From the NCBI RefSeq assembly GCF_003473485.1, contig NC_053047.1, positions 36,380,972 to 36,444,971 on the forward strand: 64,000 nucleotides of DNA, in the 5' to 3' direction. The notes beneath the pieces are model-generated. The model made no database searches. It had not been told where the DNA came from and saw only the letters and a program-made list of their open reading frames with translations. Source of the DNA: Medicago truncatula (lineage: Eukaryota; Streptophyta; Magnoliopsida; Fabales; Fabaceae). Below, one piece after another: positions 50,819-61,946 of the stretch. Position 1 is the first letter of the stretch, and each line of letters opens with the position of its first letter. Position numbers and translations under genes: made by a program.

Positions 50819-51739
50819 ATGGAACTTCCCATCATGATCAAAACATTCTTCATATTATTATTATTCATTTCATCAACCCATGTTGGAGCAACAAGACTCT
50901 CCTCAAGCACAAACCTAATATTCAGAGAATACATTGGAGCTGAATCCAACAACATCAAGTTCTCAGATGTTCCTATAAACCCTAATGTTGAATTCCACTT
51001 CATTCTCTCCTTCGGTATCGACTACGACACATCATCTTCTCCTTCACCCACCAATGGAAAATTTAACATCTTTTGGGACACAAAAAACCTTAACCCTTCT
51101 CAAGTTTCATCCATCAAGAGCCAAAATCCAAATGTTAAGGTAGCTCTTAGTCTAGGAGGTGACAGTGTTGAAGGTGGCTATGCTTACTTCGATCCATCTT
51201 CGGTTGAATCATGGCTCTCTAACGCAGTTTCTTCGCTCACAAAAATAATCAAAGAGTACAACTTAGACGGGATCGACATTGACTACGAGCATTTCAAAGG
51301 AAACCCTAATACCTTTGCAGAGTGCATTGGTAGGTTAATCAAAACCCTAAAAGCAAATGGAGTCATCACTTTTGCTTCTATTGCTCCTTTTGATGATGAT
51401 CAAGTTCAAAGTCACTACTTAGCCTTATGGAAGAGTTATGGACATCTTATAGATTATGTTAATTTTCAATTTTATGCTTATGATAAAGGTACAAGTGTGT
51501 CCCAATTTATTGATTACTTCAACAAACAAAGTTCAAATTATAATGGTGGGAAGGTGTTGGTGAGCTTCCTTAGTGATGGGAGTGGTGGATTATCTCCAAG
51601 TGATGGATTTTTTAAGGCATGTCAGAGGTTGAAGAGTCAGCAGAAACTTCATGGTATCTTTGTTTGGTCTGCTGATGATTCCATGGGAAATGGATTTCGT
51701 TTTGAGAAGCAATCACAAGCACTTTTGGCTATACATTAG
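50819..51739 (+). CDS. GH18 chitinase-like / narbonin-like secreted protein
   Basis: Single exon, 306 residues. [20 protein letters not shown] is a signal peptide (cleavage near HVGA|TR). The mature part opens with [20 protein letters not shown], an opening I associate with legume narbonins and chitinase-2-like proteins. GH18 TIM-barrel signatures are intact: [10 protein letters not shown] (SxGG, about 107-116) and [11 protein letters not shown], with the DxxDxDxE motif at 150-157 and the catalytic Glu at 157. Later strands read [11 protein letters not shown] and [13 protein letters not shown]18 chitinases hydrolyse chitin beta-1,4 links; narbonin is an inactive seed-storage relative. The retained Glu argues for possible activity, but substrate cannot be settled here. 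Secretion suggests an apoplastic or vacuolar protein. Confidence 0.92.
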   Translation: MELPIMIKTFFILLLFISSTHVGATRLSSSTNLIFREYIGAESNNIKFSDVPINPNVEFHFILSFGIDYDTSSSPSPTNGKFNIFWDTKNLNPSQVSSIKSQNPNVKVALSLGGDSVEGGYAYFDPSSVESWLSNAVSSLTKIIKEYNLDGIDIDYEHFKGNPNTFAECIGRLIKTLKANGVITFASIAPFDDDQVQSHYLALWKSYGHLIDYVNFQFYAYDKGTSVSQFIDYFNKQSSNYNGGKVLVSFLSDGSGGLSPSDGFFKACQRLKSQQKLHGIFVWSADDSMGNGFRFEKQSQALLAIH

Positions 51740-51962
51740 TCAATTAAATATATGGTATATGTATTGATGAATTATTTTAAAATGTGTACTTAGTACTTAT
51801 GATGATACTTTGTTGTGTAATATATCTGTGAATTAATATGTATACATGTTTGATATATATCCTAAACATTTTAATGTACATTTTGATTTAGCTTGATAAG
51901 AACTCGTATTTTGGTAATGAAAGAATCTAGTTATCGAATGATGAAATAGTGTCGGACCTTTA
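51740..51962. other. 3' flank of the GH18 gene
   Basis: AT-rich, probably 3' UTR, ending at the TSD of a solo LTR. Confidence 0.4.
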
Positions 51963-51967
51963 GCATC

Positions 51968-54086
51968 TGTAACACCCCGTTTTTTCAACTTAAAAATTTC
52001 AAACATATTATCAGAGTAAAATATCACATAAACGGGATATCACACTTCTTAAAAATCATAAATAGATAAATAACAATTTATCCTTCAACATAAATCATCA
52101 ACGTAATAGCAGCGGATTAAATTCTTCAACATAGATTGTCTTGGCACGCAGGCCTCATCAAACACCTCATAAAATTCAGTTCAAACAACGTAATCATAAA
52201 TCAATAAATCAATACGTAAAGGAATAGAAGCATGCAATCAAAGACCCCATCCCGTTACGTATCAGAGCAACCTAAGACTCAGTGAGGAAAGACCACTCAC
52301 GACAGCAAACACAGCAACCTACTCTTGATCACCTGCAAGTTACTCATACGAAGAGCAACATTTACAAGCAGAAGGGGTGAGATTTCACAAAACAATAATA
52401 TTAAACATATAATTCAACAATTATATTTAACAACATAAAATCATCATAATATTCATCATAGATAATAATGTATCATTTATCACTTCATTCACAATTCATA
52501 TAAATAATCACAACTTATTATTTTCGACTCAACATATGCAACGATGCAACTTAGACCTCTTATATGCATGTGGTACCAATCCAGGGCATCAAGCCCCCAT
52601 CGCTATTGAGTATTAATATACTTCCAGGGCATCAAGCCCCCATCGCTATTTGAGCTAAAGCTCCATCGTGTTGAGTACAAAGCTCCAGGGCATCAAGCCC
52701 CCAACAATGAAATGCTAATGCATGGACTCGACCTCTTAAACATCTTAATTCGACAACCTCTTATATAATCCAATAATTTGGAAACATCATCATCTTCATC
52801 AGCTTAGACCGACTCATGCAGCTTAGTTAAATAACAACAGCAACATAGGCAGTATACAAAACAACATGACATAATAATATCAACGCAAGTCAACAACATC
52901 TCAAGTATACATTCATAATTCAAGTAATGCACATAACATTATATCTCATCATAATCAACATCAACACATCTTAAACAGCTTCACAGATTATAATTAATAT
53001 CATCATTAAGTCTCAATACTACCCCAAGGTTCAGCTCTTAGCAACTCGTGCAACAAAGGTCGCAAAATCCTAACAAGGCACTCTGTTTCTGGGTCACTCG
53101 CGAGGCGAGAGCCTCTACTCGTCGTGGCGAGTTCAGGTCAGATTTCCAAAAGTTCATTCTACAATCTTTCCAGGTTCAATCTCATCCTACATTCCTTCCT
53201 AATCATTATTGGACATGTTCAGGCACTCAAAAGCATCTAAGGATCAACTCAAAAGTCGAAATCACGAAATCTTGCATGCTCTCTGGTCAAGCTCGCTAGG
53301 CGAGTTCATCTGCTCGCTATGGCGAGCTGCGACGTGCAACTCGCGAGGTGGGGAAAGGTTGCTCGCGAGGCGAGCGATGAAGTTCATCACTCGTCGTGGC
53401 GAGGATCATGGCTCGGGAGGCGAGCGATGAGTGTCGCTACGGGCAGAAGTGTAGTTTTTCATAAAAATCACTGATTCTCATGGTTTTAATCCTAATTTTG
53501 ATTCCATAATTCATCATAATCATTATCTAAGGTCTAGGAACAGTTTCTACATCAATCTAACAACTTTTCACCGTTTAATCATCAAATTCTATCATTAACT
53601 CTAATTCTCCGACTTCTCTAATTCAATCCTACACTTGCTAAATATGATCATCAGAAGTATGTAGATTAATAGAATTGTAAGTTAGTCTCACCCTTACCTT
53701 AGAATGTGAAAATCGCAGCTTTCTAGGTCTTCTCCCTTCTCTTAACTTTTTCTCCCTTTTTCTCCAAAATTGATTATGTTTTTCTCTAAACTAGGTTTCC
53801 CTATTTATATCTCCTCCATCTATCTTATCTTATTTCTCTTTCTCCCCCAAAACTCTCTAAAATCTCAAAACAACCCCTAAACTCAATATTTATTTTATTT
53901 TCAAATCTTATTTTATTAAACAATAAAATAAGTCACAACTCCTCATAAATCACATAAAATCACATCAACTTATCTTAATCACCATAATTCACGTATATAT
54001 CATATAAATATAATATAACTCATCTAAATAACTTCTAGACTCAATTAAATAATTAAATAATTAAATAATTCGAAACGGGTGTTACA
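51968..54086 (-). mobile_element. Solo LTR, Ty3/gypsy-like, copy 2 (2,119 bp)
   Basis: Starts tgtaacaccccgttttttca and ends cgaaacgggtgttaca (TG...CA). 5-bp flanks gcatc (51963-51967) and gcctc (54087-54091) differ by one base. Same family as 35797-37985. The minus strand carries a TATA-like gatataaatagggaaacc, so transcription would run leftward. Three copies of ccagggcatcaagcccc start at about 52581, 52624 and 52685. No polyprotein. Confidence 0.82.
53094..53430. repeat. Cluster of CTCGCGAGGCGAG-type near-palindromic motifs in the LTR
   Basis: About eight variants, including ctcgcgaggcgag, ctcgctaggcgag, ctcgctatggcgag, ctcgtcgtggcgag and ctcgggaggcgagcgatgag. They are GC-rich islands in AT-rich DNA, each able to pair as a short hairpin (CTCGC...GCGAG). 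Copy 1 of the LTR family lacks this cluster. Confidence 0.8.
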
Positions 54087-54091
54087 GCCTC

Positions 54092-54447
54092 CATGCATAT
54101 TTAGGATTTGTTGGCCCACAAATTTTTATCCCAAAATGTGACAGGTTCCACTATCCATTATGAACGGTACTTATAAATCATTTGAAACTCTAACGACGAT
54201 GGACTGATTGTATAAACTTGATTGGCCTTGATTAAATAAAACAATGAAAAACAATGAGTGAATTTAGATGATCACAATTCTCCCTTTTTTCCGCATTATT
54301 TTTCTTCAAAGATAGCATGTTAAAAGAAGATAACAAGCAAATTCATTCACCTTGCTCACTTTCTCATCAACATATAATACATAAAGCAAATTTATGCTTC
54401 TTTTTCATTTTTTGTGGATTTACTTAGCATAATGTATCATGTTCAAA
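54092..54447. other. 3' flank of the RTM2-like gene
   Basis: No gene seen. The right part is probably 3' UTR. Confidence 0.35.
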
Positions 54448-55756
54448 TTAAACATTCACAACATTAACATTGCCAAATGCATCATAATGTTGTTTATTCA
54501 CTACTACTCGCGCCACATAAGTCCCTAGTGCAACCATAGCCACTACTCCCATCACAATTTGAATGGTTGTTATTTTTCTCTCTTGCACCCCCCAAAATGA
54601 AAGTTTCTCTTTGGTTGCATCTTTGGTATGTTGAAATACTTCAGTTTTTGGCATTATGATAGAAAGAATCCCTTGAGAAAACTTTGCTTGAATCCCATTC
54701 ACATCACAATCTCTTGAAATCCTGATTTCTTTGTGGAAACGGCTACATTTCTTACTACCAAGAGTTCTTTCTCCATAAATTTTTAGGATCCCTTTATTGT
54801 TGGTTTGAACCTTAAGTTGCTCCTTTTTGAAACCTAAAATGATTCAAGATAAAAATATCATTGTGCCATTAGTCTAATATTTGTATGTCATCGTGAGCTT
54901 AGCTCAGTTGATAGGGACAATGCATAATATATGAAAAGTCTGAGGTTCAAACCCCGGCCACTACAAAAAAAAAAAACTAATATTTGTATATTAAATGATG
55001 CTTTTCTTTTTATTTTTGTGTTTTAATCTTAATTTCTAACATTTTTTATTTTAGGTTTTCTTGACAAAAAAAAATGGATAAAAATTAGAGGTTGATGTGC
55101 TTAAAATGTAACTAGAGACTTGCATAATATAATCTCTAATCAGAATCTTATCTAAAAAATTAGACAAAATAAATTGTTTGGAATCTACTATGATTTTTCA
55201 CTCTTTTTTTTTTTTTTTTTTTTGAAGGATTCAATCTTTATTTTATTTTTCCAAATATTTTGAGAAGAAAAAATAGTGGCCATTTTAATACGGCCTAAAA
55301 GAATGTTTCAAATTTAAACCCTTATCATATCATATCATATTTAGTAAAATAGAGGATTTTATGCTAAAAGCAAACCCTTATCATATTTAGTAAAATAGAG
55401 GATTTTATGGTAAAAAAAGGGAAAGATATGTAATATTATATTAAATTTATTAAAATCGGTAAGGGTCCAACTTTTTTTTTCTTCTTCCAAATAACCCAAC
55501 TATAATTTTTTTGTTGCCTAAAGGACTAAAGTTCCCAATACCATGCCTCTGATTTTAGGGATATTAAATTGTCTCTTAAAATATAAATTTCATATGAAAT
55601 TAAAATACTAACAAGAGCATATAATCAAGGAAATAAAATAATACCCTTCAAATCAATCTCTAGAATCTTTTGTCCTTCCTTTGTGATCCATTTGCAGTAT
55701 GGTTCAAAATCTTCATACAATCGATTGCTAGTAGCTCCAGCAACTTTGGTTTCCAT
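54448..55756 (-). CDS. HSP20-domain protein with C-terminal membrane anchor, RTM2-like
   Basis: Two exons, 55756-55645 and 54833-54448, joined in phase 1 by GT/AG; 165 residues. The chain opens METKVAGATSNRLYEDFEPY then CKWITKEGQKILEIDLKGFK, KGILKIYGERTLG, FHKEIRISRDC and NGIQAKFSQGILSIIMPK. This is an alpha-crystallin/HSP20 beta-sandwich with its GILSI..PK end. A lone hydrophobic helix follows (TIQIVMGVVAMVALGTYVAR, about 125-145) and then a short tail. HSP20 plus a C-terminal transmembrane segment is the layout of Arabidopsis RTM2, a phloem protein that limits long-distance movement of potyviruses; most relatives have unknown roles. The usual IxI oligomerisation motif is not evident. The intron contains a complete SINE. 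Confidence 0.88.
54887..54976 (+). mobile_element. Complete SINE in the RTM2-like intron
   Basis: gtgagcttagctcagttgat (box A), gaggttcaaaccccggcc (box B), cactac and a 13-A tail. The 13-bp TSD ctaatatttgtat is exact (54874-54886, 54977-54989). About 90 bp including tail. Confidence 0.93.
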
Positions 55757-56111
55757 TGAATGTGATGAATGGCTTATCTTTTCTTTTTAATTTGAGATTT
55801 TCAATTGCTAAAAGTTATGAAAATGTATTTGAATTGAATAGATGAAAGAATTGTGATTCAATCTTTTTATACAAATACATGGCTTCGAGGCAAGAAATTT
55901 GTGAGGGTGGTCACATTCTTTAATTTTTCTTTGGGTTCGGAACAATTCTTTTTTGGCTTGAAATAGACAATCAAAGTGAGGTAGGTTGCTTGCTATAATA
56001 TTCTTTGTATTGCATGGTGGGATTTAGTGCGTACGTAAACTTCAATTGAAGGAAAATCTTCTACTTTAAAGTCCTTTTCTTTCTTTCTTCTAAATCAAAC
56101 ATTCTTTGAAA
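55757..56111. other. Promoter region of the RTM2-like gene
   Basis: No gene seen. A ttttatacaaatac stretch near 55866 on + does not resolve into a clear minus-strand TATA box. Confidence 0.3.
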
Positions 56112-56124
56112 AAATTAATCTTTT

Positions 56125-56256
56125 TTGTCGAGTAGCCTAGTGACCAGAGCTCATACAATTTAATTGTGGAGAAGTGGAGTGTCCCAGATTCGAACCTCGA
56201 TCCTGCATATAAAATATAATATCCCTATCAACTGAGCTAGACTCACATGGATGATG
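56125..56256 (+). mobile_element. SINE of a second family
   Basis: cgagtagcctagtgaccaga (box A-like) and cagattcgaacctcgatcc (box B). The 3' part ends cctatcaactgagctagact. The 13-bp TSD aaattaatctttt is exact (56112-56124, 56257-56269). Confidence 0.9.
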
Positions 56257-56269
56257 AAATTAATCTTTT

Positions 56270-56520
56270 AAGTCTACTAATACTCTTCATATTTAGGGTG
56301 AAGATTCATTTTAGTTTTTATTTTTAAGAAAATGAACAAAACTCGATTTAGTCTCAATTTAATCTCTATCTTCTTTATACTTTTTTGTTTTTTATTTAAT
56401 TTAGCCTATAAGATATCAAGTGATCTTATTTGGATCTTACCTTTGGTATTATATGTCGGTTATATACAATATTCGGTGCATAATTGCAATATTATTTTTC
56501 TATTTTTATCAAATAGAGCT
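56270..56520. other. Short AT-rich spacer
   Basis: No gene seen; ends at the poly-T that marks a LINE tail. Confidence 0.35.
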
Positions 56521-57343
56521 TTTTTTTTTCTTTAACAAATCAAAAGATATATATATATTACCAAACCAACGGTATTTCCCTCTGTATAAGGTGTGCAAAG
56601 AAGGAACACTGATAAGTATTTACAAATTTAAGGAAACAAAAACTGAGCACCAACCAAAACAAAATTACATGATAACATCCATACAATGAATGGGGTGTTT
56701 CCACCAATCGTGATAAGTATAAACAAAAGCCACCTGTTTCGATTTCAACCAAAGGAATAAATGGAGTTTAACTTTTTCAATGAGAGTAAAAGGAGATGAA
56801 ATCGTATTTTGGAAAACCTGGTTATTCCTTTCCTTCCAAAGCACCCAAATAGTGGCAAATCAAATAATCCTGAAGAATGATTGAGTAGAGAACGGCATAC
56901 CCGCCATGCTAGTGAACTGAAGAAAATGATGTTGAAGCTCACAACTATCCACAAAAGAAATGTTCAACCAATTCCAAACCAACGCCCAAATATCAGCTGA
57001 GAGCGTACAATGAAGGTATAAGTGAGTCGCTGATTCAATACAGACACACCCAACCGCACACGACACATCTGAAGAAGGTAGAACACCGCGAAGCACCAAG
57101 TTGTCTCTAGTTGGAATGCGATTATGAAGAAGACGCCACACCAATAACGATACCTTCGAGGGGATATACTTATACCAAACATCATCAACAAAAGACATGT
57201 CCACCATGTCACCTGTGGTAGTAAAATAACGGTAGACTCCCCGAACAGTGTATCCAGAAATAGGATCTAGCACCCACCGCCAAGTGTCATGAACAGTGTC
57301 CTGCAAAACAATATTTTGTAATAACAAAGAACACTCCTCGCAT
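56521..57343 (-). mobile_element. 5'-truncated LINE, zf-RVT C-terminal part
   Basis: Minus strand: WRWVLDPISGYTVRGVYRYF, VDDVWYKYIPSKVSLLVWRL, LHNRIPTRDNLVLRGVLPSS, C..GC.CIESATHLYLHC, then a frameshift near 56860 and WKFVNTYQC-like remains. The zf-RVT motif (W.LL.nRipTrdNL..RGv.....C..C....Es..Hl...C) is clear. The 3' end is a T-rich run at 56519-56528 on +. No confident TSD; boundaries approximate. Confidence 0.75.
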
Positions 57344-57982
57344 AATTGAATTTATATGACAACTCATTTATTTTTGTTGTTAAAAAAAACTCATTTATTT
57401 TTGTATTCATTAATTGGTGTGACAACACATAATTGAATGTATGTATAAAATAATTGTATATTGAAACAACTTACACCCTTCGATCACAATTTTAAACAAA
57501 AATCAACATTTTAAATTCATTTATTAAATGATGTATGTGACCTATCATAAATATCACATACATCATTTATTGTATGAATTTAAAATGTTAATTTTTGCTT
57601 TTAATAGTGATCGGAGATTGTCGTAATCATAGAGTCTTATTGAAGGGGTTTATTAAATTAACGAACACATCAAATAAAGTAATTTTTATTTTGTTTTACA
57701 AAAAAAAAATTAAGTAAATTTGAGGAATAAACGATGACTTTTTTTTTTCTTCTTGTTTGGGATATGAACATCGAACCTTGCCTACATAATATGCACTGTT
57801 TAAAAACAATGACGGTTTAAAAACCCAACAAATTGTGACATTCGATTTGAGCGTGTAAACATTGAATGAGTGAGATTTATACACAAGATTGGCTGTAAAG
57901 GGTAAGCATAGAATCGTTTTGTTCTCAACAATTGTCTGTAAAGTGTAAACCATATCATCATCAAACAAGATTCATCCACAAT
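57344..57982. other. Upstream flank of the PPR pseudogene
   Basis: AT-rich. An inverted pair (tcatttattaaatgatgtat region, about 57517-57600) is visible; no gene seen. Confidence 0.35.
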
Positions 57983-59618
57983 ATGATGAGGTTTGTTCCT
58001 TTCTCTGTTTTTAATTTTCAATTTTCAAACCCTAAATTCATCATTTCAACAAATTTATACTCTCAATTACATAACTATTATAAAAAATGATGAACACAAT
58101 CTCGTTTCATCATTCAATCGATTGCTCCATCAGAAGAATCCTACACCACCCATCTTTGAATTTGGTAAGATTTTAGGTTCTCTTGTTAAAATCAATTGTT
58201 ACCACACTGCTATTTCACTTCATAGACAGATGGAATTAAAAGGAATTGCTTCAAACTTAGTCACTTTGAACATCTTGATTAATTGTTTTTCTCAATTGGG
58301 TCAAAACCCTCTTTCTTTTTCTGTATTTGCTAACATTCTTAAAAAGGGTTATGACCCAAATGTCATAACTTTAACTACACTCATCAAGGGTCTCTGTCTC
58401 AAAGGTCAGATTCATTAAGCATTGCACTTTCATGATAAGGTGGTTGCGATGGGATTTCATTTGGACCAAGTTAGTTATGGAACCTTGATTAATGGGTTAT
58501 GTAAAGTTGGACAAGCAAGAGCAGCTTTGCAATTGCTGAGACGAGTCGATGGTAAATTGGTTCAACCTAATGTGGTAATGTACAACACCATTATTGATAG
58601 CATGTGCAAAGTTAAACTTGTTAATGAAGCTTTTGATTTATATTCTGAAATGGTTTCTGAGGGAATTTCTCCTGATGTTGTTACTTACAGTGCTTTAATT
58701 AGTGGGTTTTTCATTGTTGGTAAACTGAAAGATGCAATTGATCTGTTTAATAAAATGATATTGGAAAACATCAAACCGGATGTGTATACTTTTAATATAT
58801 TGGTTGATGGATTTTGTAAGGACGGAAAGATGAAAGAAGGTAAAACTGTGTTTGCTATGATGATGAAACAAGGCATTAAACCTAATGTTGTTACTTATTG
58901 CTCTTTAATGGATGGATATTGCCTAGTTAAACAAGTGAATAAGGCTAATAGTATATTCAACACTATGGCTCAGGGGGGAGTGAATCCTGATACTCAGAGT
59001 TACAATATCATGATTAACGGGTTTTGTAAGATTAAAAAGGTTGATGAAGCCATGAATCTCTTTAAAAAAATGCATTGCAAAAACATTATTCCTAATGTGG
59101 TGACTTACACTTCTCTTATTGATGGTTTGTGTAAATCGGGGAAAATCTCTTATGCTTTGAAGCTAGTCGATGAGATGCATGATAGAGGTGTACCACCTGA
59201 TATAATTACTTACAGTTCTATATTGGATGCTTTATGCAAAAACCATCAGGTTGACAAGGCAATTGCATTATTAACAAAATTGAAAGACCAAGGTATTCGA
59301 CCAACTATGCACACATACACTATTCTTATTGATTGATTGTGTAAAAGTGGAAAACTGGAGGATGCACGTAAAGTTTTTGAAGATCTTTTCGTCAAAGGCT
59401 ACAATCTTGATGTCTATGCATATACCGTTATGATCCAAGGGTTTTGTGTCAAGGGCTTGTTTAATGAAGCGTTGGCCTTGCTGTCAAAAATGGAAGACAA
59501 TGGCCGCATTCCAGATGCTAAAACTTATGAAATAATTATCCTTTCTCTGTTCAAAAAAGATGAAAATGATATGGCAGAGAAACTTCTTCGTGAAATGATC
59601 GCGAGAGGTCTACTGTAA
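57983..59618 (+). pseudogene. P-type pentatricopeptide repeat protein, Rf-like, disrupted
   Basis: Tandem 35-residue PPR motifs run through the whole region, for example VVTYSALISGFFIVGKLKDA, VYTFNILVDGFCKDGKMKEG, VVTYTSLIDGLCKSGKISYA and VYAYTVMIQGFCVKGLFNEA; about 12-13 motifs. The architecture resembles restorer-of-fertility-like PPR proteins, which bind organelle RNA. The likely start is ATG 57983 (MMRFVPFSVFNFQF), but that frame closes at two adjacent TGA codons near 58087. The body is in another frame, so one base is off at the A-run at about 58081-58086. Two in-frame stops follow: TAA at 58416 (after KGQIH) and TGA at 59334 (in LID*LCKSG, where Gly is usual). Otherwise the repeats are well preserved, so inactivation looks recent. 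Confidence 0.9.
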
Positions 59619-60077
59619 AACTGAAATATGTAAGATAACAATAATTGATAAATAATGGAATTACACACGTGACACACATTAATTGATAAATAACAGACAC
59701 ATCAGCACTAAATGTCATGGGAATCATAAAATCAGAAAGGGCGAAAACTATAGGGGGGAAAATCGCTCGTTTTAAACTATGGGGTGCAAAATCGCACAAT
59801 TGGCAAACTATAGGGGGGAAAGAGCAATTAAGCCTTTTTTTTAAACGTTTTTCTATCATGTGCAAACTTGCACATGTTAAAAAGTTTAAAATTGTAATAT
59901 TGTATCGGAACTAATGCATTTCATATTAAATATATAATTTTTAATAAATAATTTTTTCTTTTTTCAATGTAAAGTTATTACTTGTAGTTCCTTTAACATG
60001 TGCAATATTGCTTAAACAACCCCTTTTTTTAATATAGGGTAACACATGACACATTGTGATGGATCAATCTTACAGGA
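59619..60077. other. Flank of PPR pseudogene with MULE-like words
   Basis: A repeated actataggggggaaa motif (about 59749 and 59808) followed by gagcaattaagcc looks like one arm of a Mutator-type terminal repeat without partner. No gene seen. Confidence 0.4.
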
Positions 60078-61895
60078 CATCGCGATGTCATCGAGGAGAA
60101 TTGTTGTTCCCACATTAAATAAGGCTGTGGCACACGAGTAATTTACTTTTTTGCCCCCTCGGCAGTTAACTGCCGAGGAATTAGAAATCCGGCTGCAGTT
60201 AACTACTGAGGTTTAACTGTCGAGGATCTTCTGCTACAAATCTGGCGGAAGCTCTCTCATCCATTATTCATCTCATCTTCTTCAAATTTCTCTCACAAAT
60301 CTCTCTAAAAAACACAACCAAATCCAACCAAATTTATTCAACAAAATCACAAGTAAGTAATTATAATGCTATTAACTTACATTTTAGTTGTTATAAATGT
60401 TTTTATTTTTTAGTTTTTGACTAGATTTACATGTTATAAATAATTTTTAGTGTGGATGTTAGTTGATTAATGTTGTTAAAAATATTTGCATGCATGATGT
60501 TTATGTTATAAATTAGAATTTTAGGGTTATTTATTATTTTGTTGTTTTATATTTATTTTTTTTATTTTAGTTTTTAATTAGATATACATGTTATAAATCA
60601 TTTTTAGATTAGATGTTAGTTAATTAATGTTATATTATATGATTAAACATAAGTTGAATGATTTATATTATATTATATGATTAATTTTTTTATTTTAGTA
60701 AGAGTATATGATTTATAATTTTAGGGTTATTTTTATGAATTTTAGAGTCTATGTATAATGTGCACATCAAGTGTTTGATGAAATGTTTGAATGAGTTTTT
60801 TCATTGATTGTTTTTAATTTCTTATTGTGTAGATTTGAAACAATGGCCGGGTGGATCGACGTTCATGCGCAATTCAACGGCGGAGAACCTCAGAGGTTGA
60901 AGGTTCGGTGTGTAACGCTAAGAGGTCTCAAGGATGAACTGACTGAATTCAACCAAGGAGTCAACCCCAGAGACACAAGGAGGGTGGAACACCTTCGGTA
61001 TAAACGTCCAACGCTCGACGAGGGGAGAGTTTCATTCACTTGGGTGGAATTAACAAACGACGAAAACGTGAAGAGCATGTTTTGGGAGCACAGCATGTTC
61101 CAGTGGATCGATATGCGGGTGATGTTGCTGAGATCAACTGAAGATATGATCAACAACTTGATTCCGCCAGCAGATCGTCATTAGTTAGGGTAAGGTGCAT
61201 TCCAACTGCAACAATTTTCTTATCGTTGAATGAGATAAATTCAAACCTGCCAAACAACATGACTCAAGCATTTCGCTCGGCATTCATGTTTTTCCTTTGA
61301 AAAGATTAAATTTTTGTTAGGCTGGTTTAGATGAAGGTATTAAGTGTCAAGGAATGAACCTCATCAAAACCTAAGCTATCATAACATATCATAAAATCTA
61401 AACCTAAACCTAACAATTCTACAACGATTCATCAAAACCTAAACCTAACAATTCAATAAAAGTTCTCTAACAATTCTAACCTAAACTATAATAACATATC
61501 ATAAAATCATAAAATCAATAAAATCTATATAATTGAAATTTAACAAAAAAAAAAAAAAAATTCAACCGCAAAACAACAATGCAATAGAATTAAAAAAACT
61601 TACTTGTTTTTGTGATTGAAATTGGTTTGGAATGACTTGAAATAGCTCAAAATCGCACTTCGGAGATCAAAAAACGTAACAATGGAGTTTTGGAAACTCC
61701 TATGTCTGTTTTGTTCTTATAACATTTCCTCGGCAGTTAACTACCGAGGTTTTCCTCAGCAGTTAACTGCAGCCGGATTTCTAAAACTTCGACAGTTAAC
61801 TGCCGAAGGGGCAAAAACGTCAATTACTTGTGTGCCACAGCCTTATGCAACGTGGGAACAACAATTCTCGTCATCGAGTGTTGTCCTAAGGGGGG
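60078..61895. mobile_element. Mutator-like element with long palindrome-bearing TIRs
   Basis: Arms of about 170 bp are inverted: left gagaattgttgttcccac, aaggctgtggcacac, cctcggcagttaactgccga; right gtgtgccacagcctta, gtgggaacaacaattctcg. Each arm contains cagttaactg-centred palindromes. The outer borders are unclear and no 9-bp TSD was confirmed, so superfamily assignment rests on arm structure. Between the arms is a leader exon, an intron and a 113-residue ORF. Confidence 0.7.
60843..61184 (+). CDS. Unrecognised 113-residue protein encoded inside the MULE-like element
   Basis: ATG 60843 opens MAGWIDVHAQFNGGEPQRLK, then VRCVTLRGLKDELTEFNQGV, RRVEHLRYKRPTLDEGRVSF, TWVELTNDENVKSMFWEHSM, and ends LIPPADRH. 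A leader exon ends near 60353 at a CAAG|TAAGTAA-like donor and the coding exon follows a ttgtgtag acceptor (60832), so the gene has a 5' UTR intron. The LTNDENVKSMFWEH segment is reminiscent of N-terminal PB1-like regions that precede the DDE domain in some plant MULE transposases, but I cannot confirm this. It could be a captured host gene piece or a truncated element gene. GC content is above that of the surroundings. Confidence 0.6.
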   Translation: MAGWIDVHAQFNGGEPQRLKVRCVTLRGLKDELTEFNQGVNPRDTRRVEHLRYKRPTLDEGRVSFTWVELTNDENVKSMFWEHSMFQWIDMRVMLLRSTEDMINNLIPPADRH

Positions 61896-61946
61896 TGTAT
61901 TGGATCATGATTCTAAGAGATTTTAAAAGACTTTTTTTATCATGAA

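Noticed and set aside
52561-52710. Three spaced copies of ccagggcatcaagcccc resembling a CRISPR-like array
   Set aside because: Plant nuclear DNA, unequal spacers, only three copies, inside a solo LTR whose sister has the same repeat in degraded form.
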